This document shows positions 1 through 8,699 of a stretch of DNA of 64,000 nucleotides, piece after piece; position 1 is the stretch's first letter, and each line of letters starts with the position of its first letter. The stretch is taken from contig VLTN01000052.1 of NCBI GenBank assembly GCA_008330645.1, positions 62,001 through 126,000 of the forward strand, in the 5' to 3' direction. Below the pieces are notes generated by a model. That model worked only from the letters and a program-made list of their open reading frames with translations, was not told the origin of the DNA and did no database searches. Position numbers and translations under genes: made by a program. The stretch is from Cafeteria roenbergensis. Lineage: Eukaryota > Sar > Bigyra > Bicosoecida > Cafeteriaceae.

Positions 1-18
1 ATTGCACTCCAACGGGCA

Positions 19-26
19 TATATATT
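19..26. promoter_or_regulatory. AT-rich TATA-like element upstream of the SUMF-fold gene
   Basis: The run TATATATT lies in a short AT-rich patch about 110 bases before the ATG at 138, in otherwise very GC-rich DNA. It could be a core promoter element, but no initiator or transcript start can be seen, so this is a guess from composition alone. Confidence 0.25.
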
Positions 27-137
27 TGAGCTTGCTCCAATATTCGCGCCCCGCTCGCCCGTCGATGGGCGACATGCGCTGGCCAGCTGGCAGGCAATCG
101 CGGCACAGGCCGCGCTCGACCGACGCGGGCGGATCCC

Positions 138-1163
138 ATGCCAACGCAGCGCAGACTATGGGCCCGGTCATCGCTCGGTGCCGCGGCCATGGTGGCGGCA
201 GCCTCCTGCGCAGCGGCTGCGACGGCCGAGTCTGTGGGGGACGCGACTGCGTCCGTGGCCAAGTTCGCGGACGTGGCGCAGCTCGGGAAGGGCGTGGTGG
301 CGGGCCAGCGCGTGCGGCCATTCCTCATCGACGTGTCGCCCGTGTCTGTGGGCGCGTTTGCGAGGTTCGTTGAGGCCAACCCGGGCTTCCGAACAGACGC
401 CGAGCGATACGGGTGGAGCTTTGTGTTCGAGCCTCTCATGACCCAGCAGGCGCGGGATGACGCGGCCCGCACCGACGCCCCGCGCAGCCCCAACGCGACG
501 TGGTGGGTGGAGGTGCAGGGCGCGTCGTGGCTGCGGCCGGGGGGCGGGCAGGCCGACCCGGCAACGAACTGGCAACTGCCCGTGACACACGTGTCGATGG
601 AAGACGCCGCGGCCTTCTGCCGCTGGCGAGAGGGCAAGCTCCCCACCGCGGCGCAGTGGGAGTGGGCCGCTGGGGCGGGCGTGGACGGCGCCGAGCTGCC
701 CTGGAAGCCCAGTGCCGGGGACGCCGCCACGATGGCAAACCTGTGGACGGCCGAGGCGGGCCCGGAGGAGGCCGCCGCCCCACTGGCCGCCGACGCCGAC
801 GGCTTTGGCGGCCCGGCCCCCGTGACGCAGCTGCTGCACCAGAATGACTGGGGCATGCGCCACCTCATCGGGAACACCTGGGAGTGGACCCAGACGCGGT
901 TTCGCGGGGAGCGGGCCGTTCCGGCGCGGTGGGACAGCGGGACCCTCTGGACGCTCAAGGGGGGCTCGTTCCTTGACCGGCTGGGCGGCGTCTTCGGCGA
1001 GGCCGGGGGCGTGACGATCATGTCCGAGGCCGGCAACACGGCCGACATGTCAAGCAGCTACATCGGGTTCCGGTGCACCTACAAGGCTGCCCCGGCGGGC
1101 GCTGAACTGGTCATCGTGGACGACTGGTCCAGCGAGAATGACGACGAGCATGACGAGCTCTGA
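138..1163 (+). CDS. ER-retained SUMF/FGE-fold protein lacking the catalytic cysteines
   Basis: A 341-residue single-exon gene for a protein of the formylglycine-generating-enzyme (SUMF) fold. The ATG at 138 opens on basic residues and an Ala-rich hydrophobic stretch (residues ~12-30), a plausible signal peptide. The chain ends in HDEL, the ER-retrieval signal, so the protein should reside in the ER lumen. Family landmarks are visible: LPVTHVSMEDAAAFCRW, KLPTAAQWEWAAG, GNTWEWT, KGGSF and the closing GFRC. In active FGE two cysteines follow the GGS segment and bind copper or react with the sulfatase substrate. Here residues ~276-305 contain none, so sulfatase activation is unlikely. A SUMF2-like non-catalytic or chaperone role is inferred. 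The fold and localisation are well supported; the function is not. Confidence 0.85.
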   Translation: MPTQRRLWARSSLGAAAMVAAASCAAAATAESVGDATASVAKFADVAQLGKGVVAGQRVRPFLIDVSPVSVGAFARFVEANPGFRTDAERYGWSFVFEPLMTQQARDDAARTDAPRSPNATWWVEVQGASWLRPGGGQADPATNWQLPVTHVSMEDAAAFCRWREGKLPTAAQWEWAAGAGVDGAELPWKPSAGDAATMANLWTAEAGPEEAAAPLAADADGFGGPAPVTQLLHQNDWGMRHLIGNTWEWTQTRFRGERAVPARWDSGTLWTLKGGSFLDRLGGVFGEAGGVTIMSEAGNTADMSSSYIGFRCTYKAAPAGAELVIVDDWSSENDDEHDEL

Positions 1164-1626
1164 GCCCGCGCCGATGCGCGTGCGTGGTCGGTTTTGGCGC
1201 GGCCATCGAACGGCCGGGCGGGCCGAACAGCGATCGGAACAGCTGAGCCCGCGTTTCGGCCTTTGTCCGCGAGAGGCGGGTCTCGCCCTTGCGTGGCGAG
1301 TGCGCTGCGCATGCGCCAGCAGCGACGCCACTGACTGTCCCTCACCACACTCACGCACGCGGGGTCCAGCTGCGAGCCCAACTTGACAGCCAAGGGCCAG
1401 CGAACACGCTTGCGCGGCGCGAAACCGCTGCGCCGACTGGACAAACATCGTGGCGAGGAGAGGCAGCGACGACGCCGCCAGCAGCCTCGGCGACGTGGGC
1501 GCCGCCCCTGTGCCGCCGGCAAGGCACGCTAACTGCCCCCCTCCTCCCCGCCCAACATATGCTGTCAGCGCGGCCCGCGCTCGCCTCTCCAAAGCGGAGC
1601 TCTCGACCGCAGCCGGCCGCGCCGCC
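1164..1626. other. Convergent intergenic spacer
   Basis: This is the space between the stop codons of the SUMF-fold gene (+) and the NTF2-like gene (-). It should hold both 3' ends. I see no coding signal, RNA gene or repeat here. Confidence 0.6.
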
Positions 1627-2382
1627 TTACTCTCGCTCGCTAGCGCCGTCATCTGCAAGGCCGCTGCCGCTGGCGAACGGCGCCGGCCTGCCAGACCTGG
1701 CGCGACGCGAGCGCTCCGCCCAGGCCATGATGCGAAAAATGGCGCTGCTGAAAATCCCGTTTGCGTCCCTGAGGAAGTCGAAAAAGTTCCCAAGGAACCC
1801 CACCGTTTCGCGGCGGGCAAACTCCTTGCCGGACCAAAGGTCCTCGTGCCGCGCCACCACGCACTCCCCCGGAACAAAGGTCAGGCGGGATGCCGTGCGG
1901 AACGGGACCGCCTTGCCAAACACCTCGTACTCGGCGTCCACCCACACCACAAGCAGGTCGGGGTCCTGAAACGTGCCGTCGCGAGGCATCACGTCCACAC
2001 TGTTCACCACAGCCTTGTCGAACAGCACGGCCATGGCGTCAAAGGCCGAACGGATGCTGTCGCGCGAGCGGAGAGTCATGGCCGGGTCTTCCAGCTTGGC
2101 GCGTCGGCCGTACATGCGCTCGATGGTCTCTGGCTTTGCCATGCTCTGGCAGCCGTAGAGGACGCGGAAGTCCGCAGCAAGCTGGTCCATGTCACAGCGG
2201 TGCTCGGCCTTGGGCCGGGTGTGCCACTCACCGTCCACAGCAGGCGCCGCGGCCGCCGCGGGCTCGCCTGCTTGAGCCTCGTCGCACCACGTCGGGGTCG
2301 CTGCCACTGCCCACGCTGCCGCGCCGGCCGCCCCCGCGCTGGCGGCCACAACTCTGCGAAGCATTTGGGTGCCCCTCAGCAT
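1627..2382 (-). CDS. NTF2/SnoaL-like domain protein with N-terminal hydrophobic leader
   Basis: A 251-residue single-exon gene. I start it at the ATG at 2382; a second ATG at 2364 is equally usable, and the frame is also open further upstream from non-ATG codons. The first ~35 residues (LRRVV followed by Ala-rich hydrophobic sequence) look like a mitochondrial presequence or signal anchor. Residues ~55-225 have the pattern of a SnoaL/NTF2-like cone fold: a helical start around YGCQSMAKPETIERMY, then strands ending in VARHEDLWSGKE, and a closing segment GFLGNFFDFLR. Such domains serve as small-molecule binding pockets or scaffolds, and no catalytic residue can be assigned. The tail is disordered. 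Function unknown; the fold call is by eye. Confidence 0.7.
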   Translation of the reverse strand: MLRGTQMLRRVVAASAGAAGAAAWAVAATPTWCDEAQAGEPAAAAAPAVDGEWHTRPKAEHRCDMDQLAADFRVLYGCQSMAKPETIERMYGRRAKLEDPAMTLRSRDSIRSAFDAMAVLFDKAVVNSVDVMPRDGTFQDPDLLVVWVDAEYEVFGKAVPFRTASRLTFVPGECVVARHEDLWSGKEFARRETVGFLGNFFDFLRDANGIFSSAIFRIMAWAERSRRARSGRPAPFASGSGLADDGASERE

Positions 2383-2921
2383 CCGAGCACTGCGGCCCAC
2401 GAGCAGTGTCGACTTGGCGAAATCGCGGCCGCACCGCCGCGCGGCACCATCACAAGCGCGTCGCGGCTCTGCCCGGCCAATTCACGCGACGACGGTGGTG
2501 CGCTGCTCTGGCCACGCGGCGGTCGGTGCGCCACCGGCGAAGGAGCTGACAGTGAGCGGGCGCGCGCGCTCAACGCTTTCCCCAAACCTGGGAGTTCGGA
2601 CGCTGGGAAGTCGAAACCAGCCAAAAAAGCACCTCGAGCACGCTCCCGGCCGCCGTCCTCGTTCGGAGAGTGCATGCACAGCGTGCCTGCAGGGCACGGC
2701 AGGGCTGGAAGTGTTGCCATGGATTGCGAGGCGCGCAGCTTCTGGCCTGCGCACGGTGTGCTTGCGTCTCGCTCGGTGCGTGCGGGAGGGCGTTGTCTGG
2801 CATTCCGTACTCAAGACGGGTCCCGGGAAACCCACGGTTCGTGAAACGCTTCCAGCGCGGCAGTGCGCTCGGACCGAGAGGGTGGCTGCCGGCGACAGCT
2901 GCTTGCGCTATTGCTTCCGGC
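2383..2921. other. Intergenic spacer between two minus-strand genes
   Basis: This spacer contains the upstream region of the NTF2-like gene and the 3' end of the IQ-motif gene. I see no supported gene. The short open frames here have no family features. Confidence 0.55.
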
Positions 2922-4349
2922 TCAGTGCTCGGTGCGAAGACCTTTGCGCGCAGCGATGACGCCGGCTTGTCGAGCTGTCTTGTTCGCTTCCGCCGCGAGA
3001 ACCGTCGCCTCCTCGCGCTCTTCCTCGGCCTGCTCCAGGAGCTTGGCGACCTCCTTGTCGACGTCTTCCGACGGCGCGTCAAGCGCCTCGATCCGCTTCA
3101 GCAGCGCCTCATGCTCCAGGCAGTGGGCTGCCGCCGTGTGCTGCTGCACTTCTGCACGCATGACCACCTCGGAAGCCTTGATTGTGGTGTACCACTTTCG
3201 CTCCACGATGTTGCGGGCACGGGTCAAGTTGAGCTCCTGCTTTGCCGCCTCGGCTTCAGGCATCTTCTTGATCGCAGCGGTGAGGCGGTGGGCCTGGGCC
3301 TGCACCCGCATTGCCGCCGAGCTCTTGCGCTGGTGGTCCTCGTGGAACCTGGAGAGCTTCACTGTCGCCACTTTGCGCCTCGCTGCCCAGCCCTTGAGGC
3401 TGAGCTGCACCTCGACCAGCCTGCCGGCTGCTTGCTTGGGCGTGCCAAACTCGCCGGCGTCCACCGCGTGGGAGGTCACAAGGCTGGCCTCTTGAAGAGC
3501 TTCTCGCAGTGCGATTGTGTAGGCCGCGATGCGCTCGGCGCACTCCGCTCGTGCCTTTCGCAGGAGGTTGGCGTCGTTCTTGGCCAGTCCCATGCGGAAC
3601 ATCGACTGGATGCGAGTGGCCGCCTTGGGCTGGTCCAAGTCCTCGTAGGCCTCCACCTCCTCATCGCCGTAGTCCTCGTGCGAGGGCAGCAGCGACATGG
3701 GCTTGGAGCTGTCCCAGGTGAGGCTCTTCATCGACATGCCCCGCATGGAAGAGTGCGCGCGGCGGAGGCCGCCGGAGGAGCGCGACGCGTTCCTGGACAC
3801 CGGCGGAGGAGCCGACGGCGCCCCATCGCCGCCGATGCCACCCCCTTCGAGATCAGCCTCGCCATCCACGGTGGCGCTGGTTGCAAAGGAAGTCCTCTCG
3901 GCACCTGCGCCGCTGGCGACGGTCCACGCGGCCGAGCTCCGGGTATCGCTCCGGGACTCCCCGGGGGCCGGTATGCGAAGGATGCCGCGGAGCGCCACCT
4001 TGCGCACGGCATCCCCGCCCATTCCGCGCCACTCATCCGCGTTTTGCATTAGCTCCTCCATCGCGGCCTCGAAAATCGGGCTGATGAACTTGGTCATGTA
4101 TTCGTCAGCCTCCTCGGGCTCAAAGTCCCCCCGCGCAGTCGCCGCGTCCATGTCCAGCCTCTTGCCCGACCACATGTCGCGGATGAACTCGATGGGGTCT
4201 GTGGGCAAAAAGCGGGCAACGAGCTCCGACGTTTCCTGCAGCACGGGCATGGCCTCCGCAGACAAGGCGTGCTGGATGCGGGACATCAGCACCTCCGCGG
4301 CCGCGGGGTTGGTGTCCACCGCGTTGTGCTGCGCTCGAACTGCGTCCAT
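2922..4349 (-). CDS. IQ-motif, coiled-coil protein with possible Dpy30/RIIa-like N-terminus
   Basis: A 475-residue single-exon protein starting at the ATG at 4349 (MDAVRAQHN). Residues ~20-65 (VLMSRIQHAL, then VARFLPTDPIEFIRDMW) resemble the dimerisation/docking helices of Dpy30/RIIa proteins, which often mark axonemal or PKA-anchoring complexes. A disordered Ser/Arg/Gly-rich middle follows, then an IQ-like calmodulin-binding motif (AATRIQSMFRMG), a second helix with KGWAARRK and a third with MRVQAQAHRL. The last ~130 residues are a charged coiled coil rich in Glu, Ala and Arg. A flagellar or scaffold role is inferred only. It is divergent from NSUN2 across about 400 bases that hold an inverted repeat. 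Confidence 0.75.
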   Translation of the reverse strand: MDAVRAQHNAVDTNPAAAEVLMSRIQHALSAEAMPVLQETSELVARFLPTDPIEFIRDMWSGKRLDMDAATARGDFEPEEADEYMTKFISPIFEAAMEELMQNADEWRGMGGDAVRKVALRGILRIPAPGESRSDTRSSAAWTVASGAGAERTSFATSATVDGEADLEGGGIGGDGAPSAPPPVSRNASRSSGGLRRAHSSMRGMSMKSLTWDSSKPMSLLPSHEDYGDEEVEAYEDLDQPKAATRIQSMFRMGLAKNDANLLRKARAECAERIAAYTIALREALQEASLVTSHAVDAGEFGTPKQAAGRLVEVQLSLKGWAARRKVATVKLSRFHEDHQRKSSAAMRVQAQAHRLTAAIKKMPEAEAAKQELNLTRARNIVERKWYTTIKASEVVMRAEVQQHTAAAHCLEHEALLKRIEALDAPSEDVDKEVAKLLEQAEEEREEATVLAAEANKTARQAGVIAARKGLRTEH

Positions 4350-4750
4350 TGAACGAAACCGGCGAGCTGCAAAAGCCGCTGCAAGGCCGGGCCCAGTGGG
4401 TGCCCGCCAGCGCGCCGGGAAAGACCGTCTGCGGGGAGGGGCGTTCCGCGAGCTCTGTGGCGGTGCGGCTGTGCGCTGTCGCGGTGCCGGCGCGCAAGGG
4501 AGGGGGGAACGCCTGGCGCGAGAACACCGACTGCAATTCACGGCTCTGCCGGCGCTGGCCGGCAGAGCTTCCGCAAAGGCTAAAATGATGGCGCCTTGCG
4601 AGGAGGCTGCGGGGCCAAGGCGACAGCCTCAGCGCGCCGCGGTGCGGGCACACGCGCGGCCGCCCGACTGCCAGCGCGCCCCGCTGCCGTCGCCCCTCGC
4701 GCCCGCCTGTTCCCCGGAGCCGCATCCAGGTCCCCAGACGCGCAGCAGCC
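4350..4750. promoter_or_regulatory. Divergent promoter region of the IQ-protein gene and NSUN2
   Basis: 401 bases between the ATG at 4349 (-) and the ATG at 4751 (+). No TATA box is obvious. The region holds an inverted repeat of the dispersed GGCTCTGCCGGC word at 4543-4568 and no other recognisable element. Confidence 0.5.
4543..4568. repeat. Inverted repeat of the GGCTCTGCCGGC word in a divergent promoter
   Basis: GCTCTGCCGGC at 4543-4553 and its exact reverse complement at 4558-4568 flank four bases. This is a non-coding copy of a word that also recurs inside many coding regions of the window. Confidence 0.85.
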
Positions 4751-7700
4751 ATGCCCATCCGCGGCAGCAAAAAAAAGCGCGGCGGCCGCCAGGCCCGCAA
4801 GCCCCAGGTGGACATTGTCATGCACAACGAGACGTTTGAGGCCTACTACAAGGCCCAGAACATCGTTCCCGAGGGCGAGTGGGACGCGTTCATGGCCGCA
4901 CTGCGGGAGCAACTGCCCACTAACTTTCGCGTATCGGCAATTTCGCCCAACGCCGACATTCTCGCCGGCAAGGTCCGGGACGAGTACTCCCCCGACGAGG
5001 ACCTGGTGCGTGCCGCCATCAAGGAGGCCACCGAGGCTGCTGAGGCCAACGCTGACAAGCGCCGCGATGAGCGCCAAGCCGCCCGGGGCGACGCTGCCGC
5101 AGCCGCCCCGGCAGCCCCCGCCGCTGGGCCATCCTCCTCGTCCGCAGCCGCACCTGCCGCACCACCGGCCCCCGCCGCTGCTGCCGCCGCGGCGGCTCCG
5201 TCGGAGGGCGGCCGCCTGCTCCCGGGCAGGGGCAACGCCGCGGACGGCCCCGCCGGCAGCGTCACCCCGGCGGCTCTGCCGTGGTTCCCCGACGGGTACG
5301 CCTTCCAGCTGGACCTCCCCCGCCGCTTCGTCAAGAAGGTGCCCCCCCTCAAGGCTCTGCTGGACCTCGTCATCCACTGCAACGACGCCGGCTCAATGAG
5401 CCGGTCCGAGGCGGTGTCGATGATCCCTCCAGTCGTCCTGCAGGTGGAGCCCGGCCACCGCGTCCTCGACATGTGCGCTGCCCCGGGATCCAAGACGGTG
5501 CAGCTGCTCGAGGCCGTCCAGTCGGCAGAGCGGGACGTCGACGCGTCAGGAGTCCCGGCTCTGCCGACCGGCCTGGTGGTGGCCAACGAAATGAACCCGC
5601 GGCGCGCGTACCTCCTGGCGTCGCAGGCGGAGCGGCTGGGGTCGCCCGCCCTGGTGGTGGTCACGCACGACGGCCGGACCCTTCCGGACTTCAACAGCCT
5701 CGCCTGGCGCGGGCAGGCCCCCGACACGCCTGAGCTCAGGGCAGCCATCGCGCGCGCCCTGGGCCGGGCTGAGCACGGTGGAGTGGCGCTGCCCCACAAG
5801 GAGGGCTCTGCTGCCCCGATGACGTCGGCCGCGAGCGGCGAGTCGTCCTCGTCGTCCTCGTCGTCTTCGTCATCGTCATCCTCCTCCTCCTCCTCCTCGG
5901 CGGCGGCTGCCGCTGCCACTGCTGGACCCCGCACCGTGTGGGAGGCCGCCACTACAGAGCGAGGGTCCTTCTTCGACCGCGTCCTGGCAGACGTGCCCTG
6001 CTCCGGCGACGGCACCATGCGCAAGAACCTCTCAGTCTGGAAGACGTTCACCCCCGGCGACGGGCTGGCGCTGCACCCCATGCAGCTGGCCATCGGGGCG
6101 CGGGGCCTGCAGCTGCTGCGCACGGGCGGGCTTATGGTGTACAGCACCTGCACCTTCAACCCCATCGAGGACGAGGCCGTCGTGGCCTCCCTCCTGCGCT
6201 GGGCAAAGGGCGCCGTCGAGGTGGTCGACCCGCGCGAAACCGTCCCCGGCCTGCGGTGCCACCCCGGCATCAGCAGCTGGAAGGTGCTGGACCGTAACCT
6301 CGGCGACTGGTCGTCCTTCGGCGCGGTGGAGGAGGCCCTCCGGGCGAAGCGGCGCGCGCGCCTGGCGAACAGACGCCGCCTCGTTGAGGCGCGCATGCTC
6401 AAGGAGGCGGAGGCGGAGGCGGAGCGGTCGGCCAAGCTCGCGGAGTCACTCAAGGCCGCTGCGGAGACGGCTGCCGCTGGCGCCGCTGCGGTTTCAGCGG
6501 ACAGCGCCGAGGCCAAGGCAGCCGCCGAGGCCAAGGCCTCTGAGGCCGCCGCCGCAGCCGCCTCTGCTGCGGCGGCCGCTGCCACCGCTGCCGCCGCCGC
6601 GGCCGCCGCAGTGGCGCCCGACACCCCCGCCATCCGCGCCCGGGACGCCGCCAACTCGGCCGGTGGGACGTCTCTCAACGAGCGCTCCCTCCTCAAGATG
6701 ACGTCAACTCTCTTCCCCCCCTCCCCCGAGGAGGCTGCCTCCATGCACCTGGACCGCTGCGTCAGGATCCTCCCGCACGACGCAAACACCGGCGGCTTCT
6801 TCGTCTGTCTCCTTCGCAAGGTCGCTCCCACGCCGGCAGAGCCCTTCTCGATGGCGGGATTCGGACCCTTCCCGGAGACGAACGGCTTCGCGCCGGACGA
6901 CGAAGCCATGATCGCGGACAAGGAATTCCTGGCAGAGCACGACGTCGACGCTGGAAAGTCGCTCGGCGACGACGGCTCCGTCAGGTCAGGCAATCACCGC
7001 ACAATCAAGAAGAGGCCCCGCCCCGGCCAGCGCGGCAACGGAAGCCACGGGGGAACCCCCACCGCCAGCGGCGACGCGGACGACGACGCCGACGGGACGC
7101 CTCGCGCTGGCGGCGGCGACGATGACGACGACGCACCGTTTGACGACGACGACGACGCAGCTGGCGCCGACGATGGGTCCGCCGCGGCTGCTGCCAAGGT
7201 GGCGCGGCCCGACGGCGACGCAGCGGGGTCGTCTTCGGCACCGGCCGCCTCCGCTGCTGCCGCTGCCGCTGCCGCAGCCGCAGCCGCCGCTTCAACAGCA
7301 GCAGCAGCAGCAGCAGCGGATGCCGACCAGCGAGTCAGCGCGGAGGGCTACACCCCAGTGTCGGACCGCCGCCTGCCGGTGCGGGAGGGGGCCCCGGTGT
7401 GGGTGGGCACCCGCCACCACCCGACGCTCCTGGCTCTGCCGGACCCCGGCAACCTGATGGTGGTCCTTCAGCGGGCACCGCCGCTCGTGGTCGACGTCTT
7501 TGCCGATGCCTACGGCCTGGGAACGTCGTTCCCCCGCGATCGCATCTTCCTGCGCAACGGATCTGTGACCACTCTTTACTACCACTCTGCCGGGCTGGCC
7601 AACGACATCCTCGCCCCGCTGGACCACGCCTGCGCCGTGCAGGACGCCCTCGAACTCCGCACCCGCACCCGCGTGAAGGTCGTGTCGGCCGGGGTCAAGC

Positions 7701-8398
7701 TGGCAGAGGCCCGAGGGTCCATTCGGACGGAAAACGCCACGGTGAGCGACGCCGAGTCCGTCCGCCGCCTCGGCCTCCGGCCGAACCAGGCCGGTCTGCA
7801 CCTCATGGCTTGCCACGCCACCCGCCGCGTCCTGGACCTGTCGACGTCCCTCTTTGGAGAAATCCTGGAAAAGACCTCGGACAACCTTCCCGTGCCGCTT
7901 CACGGGCTCTCCGCAGAGCTCAGAGCCGTCGTCACGGGCACCCTCACTGCGGCAGTGGATGCTGAAACTGCCCGCATCGCCGCAGCGGAGGGAAGTGCAA
8001 CTTCAACTTCAACTTCAGCTGCAGCTGCAGCTGCAGCCGCAGCTGGTGGCGGCGGCGCCGCGGACGGCGACTCCGACGAGGAGACGGCCCCCGGCCAGGT
8101 GTCATCGGCCCGTAACGGCTCTCTCATCGTTCGCCTCGACGACGCGATGCTGGCGGCTGCGGCATCGGCCGACGGCGCCCACCCCGCCACCGCGGCGCTG
8201 AGCAACGCGGCTCTGCGCGCGCACTTCATCGCCCGCACCGCCTTCACGGTGTGGGTTTCCAAGGGCAGCGTGTTGGTCCACGTGCGCAAGGGCGCAGCCC
8301 TGGCGCTCCGGCAGACGCTGCACGAGCGCGCCCTCGGGCCGGCCGTCGACCTGGCCCGGCCCTCGCAGGGCGGCGGCAGGGACGACCGCGACGATTGA
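4751..8398 (+). CDS. NSUN2: NSUN2/Trm4-type tRNA (cytosine-5) methyltransferase
   Basis: A 1215-residue intronless gene for an S-adenosylmethionine-dependent RNA m5C methyltransferase of the NSUN2/Trm4 group, which modifies tRNA cytosines in the nucleus or nucleolus. The start MPIRGSKKKRGGR is basic, as expected for the family. The N-terminal RNA-contacting region includes FVKKVPPLKALLDLVIHCND. The Rossmann core has SAM motif I DMCAAPGSKT (near residue 240), motif IV DVPCSGDG (near 414) and motif VI STCTFNPIEDEAVV (near 465). The cysteines in the last two are the releasing and nucleophilic residues. It is much longer than usual (human NSUN2 is about 770 residues). Extra length comes from a poly-Ser/Ala insertion between motifs I and IV, an Ala-rich helix at ~545-620 and an acidic Asp-rich linker at ~775-810. 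The C-terminal extension resembles that of NSUN2. Confidence 0.95.
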   Translation: MPIRGSKKKRGGRQARKPQVDIVMHNETFEAYYKAQNIVPEGEWDAFMAALREQLPTNFRVSAISPNADILAGKVRDEYSPDEDLVRAAIKEATEAAEANADKRRDERQAARGDAAAAAPAAPAAGPSSSSAAAPAAPPAPAAAAAAAAPSEGGRLLPGRGNAADGPAGSVTPAALPWFPDGYAFQLDLPRRFVKKVPPLKALLDLVIHCNDAGSMSRSEAVSMIPPVVLQVEPGHRVLDMCAAPGSKTVQLLEAVQSAERDVDASGVPALPTGLVVANEMNPRRAYLLASQAERLGSPALVVVTHDGRTLPDFNSLAWRGQAPDTPELRAAIARALGRAEHGGVALPHKEGSAAPMTSAASGESSSSSSSSSSSSSSSSSSSAAAAAATAGPRTVWEAATTERGSFFDRVLADVPCSGDGTMRKNLSVWKTFTPGDGLALHPMQLAIGARGLQLLRTGGLMVYSTCTFNPIEDEAVVASLLRWAKGAVEVVDPRETVPGLRCHPGISSWKVLDRNLGDWSSFGAVEEALRAKRRARLANRRRLVEARMLKEAEAEAERSAKLAESLKAAAETAAAGAAAVSADSAEAKAAAEAKASEAAAAAASAAAAAATAAAAAAAAVAPDTPAIRARDAANSAGGTSLNERSLLKMTSTLFPPSPEEAASMHLDRCVRILPHDANTGGFFVCLLRKVAPTPAEPFSMAGFGPFPETNGFAPDDEAMIADKEFLAEHDVDAGKSLGDDGSVRSGNHRTIKKRPRPGQRGNGSHGGTPTASGDADDDADGTPRAGGGDDDDDAPFDDDDDAAGADDGSAAAAAKVARPDGDAAGSSSAPAASAAAAAAAAAAAAASTAAAAAAADADQRVSAEGYTPVSDRRLPVREGAPVWVGTRHHPTLLALPDPGNLMVVLQRAPPLVVDVFADAYGLGTSFPRDRIFLRNGSVTTLYYHSAGLANDILAPLDHACAVQDALELRTRTRVKVVSAGVKLAEARGSIRTENATVSDAESVRRLGLRPNQAGLHLMACHATRRVLDLSTSLFGEILEKTSDNLPVPLHGLSAELRAVVTGTLTAAVDAETARIAAAEGSATSTSTSAAAAAAAAAGGGGAADGDSDEETAPGQVSSARNGSLIVRLDDAMLAAAASADGAHPATAALSNAALRAHFIARTAFTVWVSKGSVLVHVRKGAALALRQTLHERALGPAVDLARPSQGGGRDDRDD
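5843..5899 (+). repeat. Serine-codon microsatellite inside NSUN2
   Basis: An uninterrupted run of TCN serine codons (TCG, TCC, TCT, TCA) followed by Ala codons, inserted in the methyltransferase core between SAM motifs I and IV. Mixed codons suggest an old repeat, or selection to keep serine. Confidence 0.9.
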
Positions 8399-8699
8399 TG
8401 AGTGGTGGTGGTGTGACCTGCTGGCGGCAGCGACATGCCTGAGCGCGCGATCCATCCGCAGCAATGCGCGCGCGTGCACACTCCCAAGACGATTTGCGTG
8501 GCCAGGCGCGCTCGGCACTGGCTCCCCTCAGCGCGCTGTGCTGCTGGGGGCTGGCGCGGCGAGCCCTCGCCCGAATGCAGCACGCTGGGCGTTGCAAACA
8601 CGCAAATCACGACGCAGCCAGGCCTCACTCGGTCTTGCAGCGGCTTCAACAAGAACAGCGCCGCTCAAAAAGCATAAGGCTCTGCGCTCCGATGCACAA
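8399..8699. other. Convergent spacer between NSUN2 and the histidine kinase
   Basis: 301 bases holding the two 3' ends. I see no gene or repeat. Confidence 0.6.

Noticed and set aside
4846-6993. Long open frame on the minus strand opposite NSUN2
   Set aside because: It mirrors the GC-rich third positions of NSUN2, has only low-complexity sequence and no family features.
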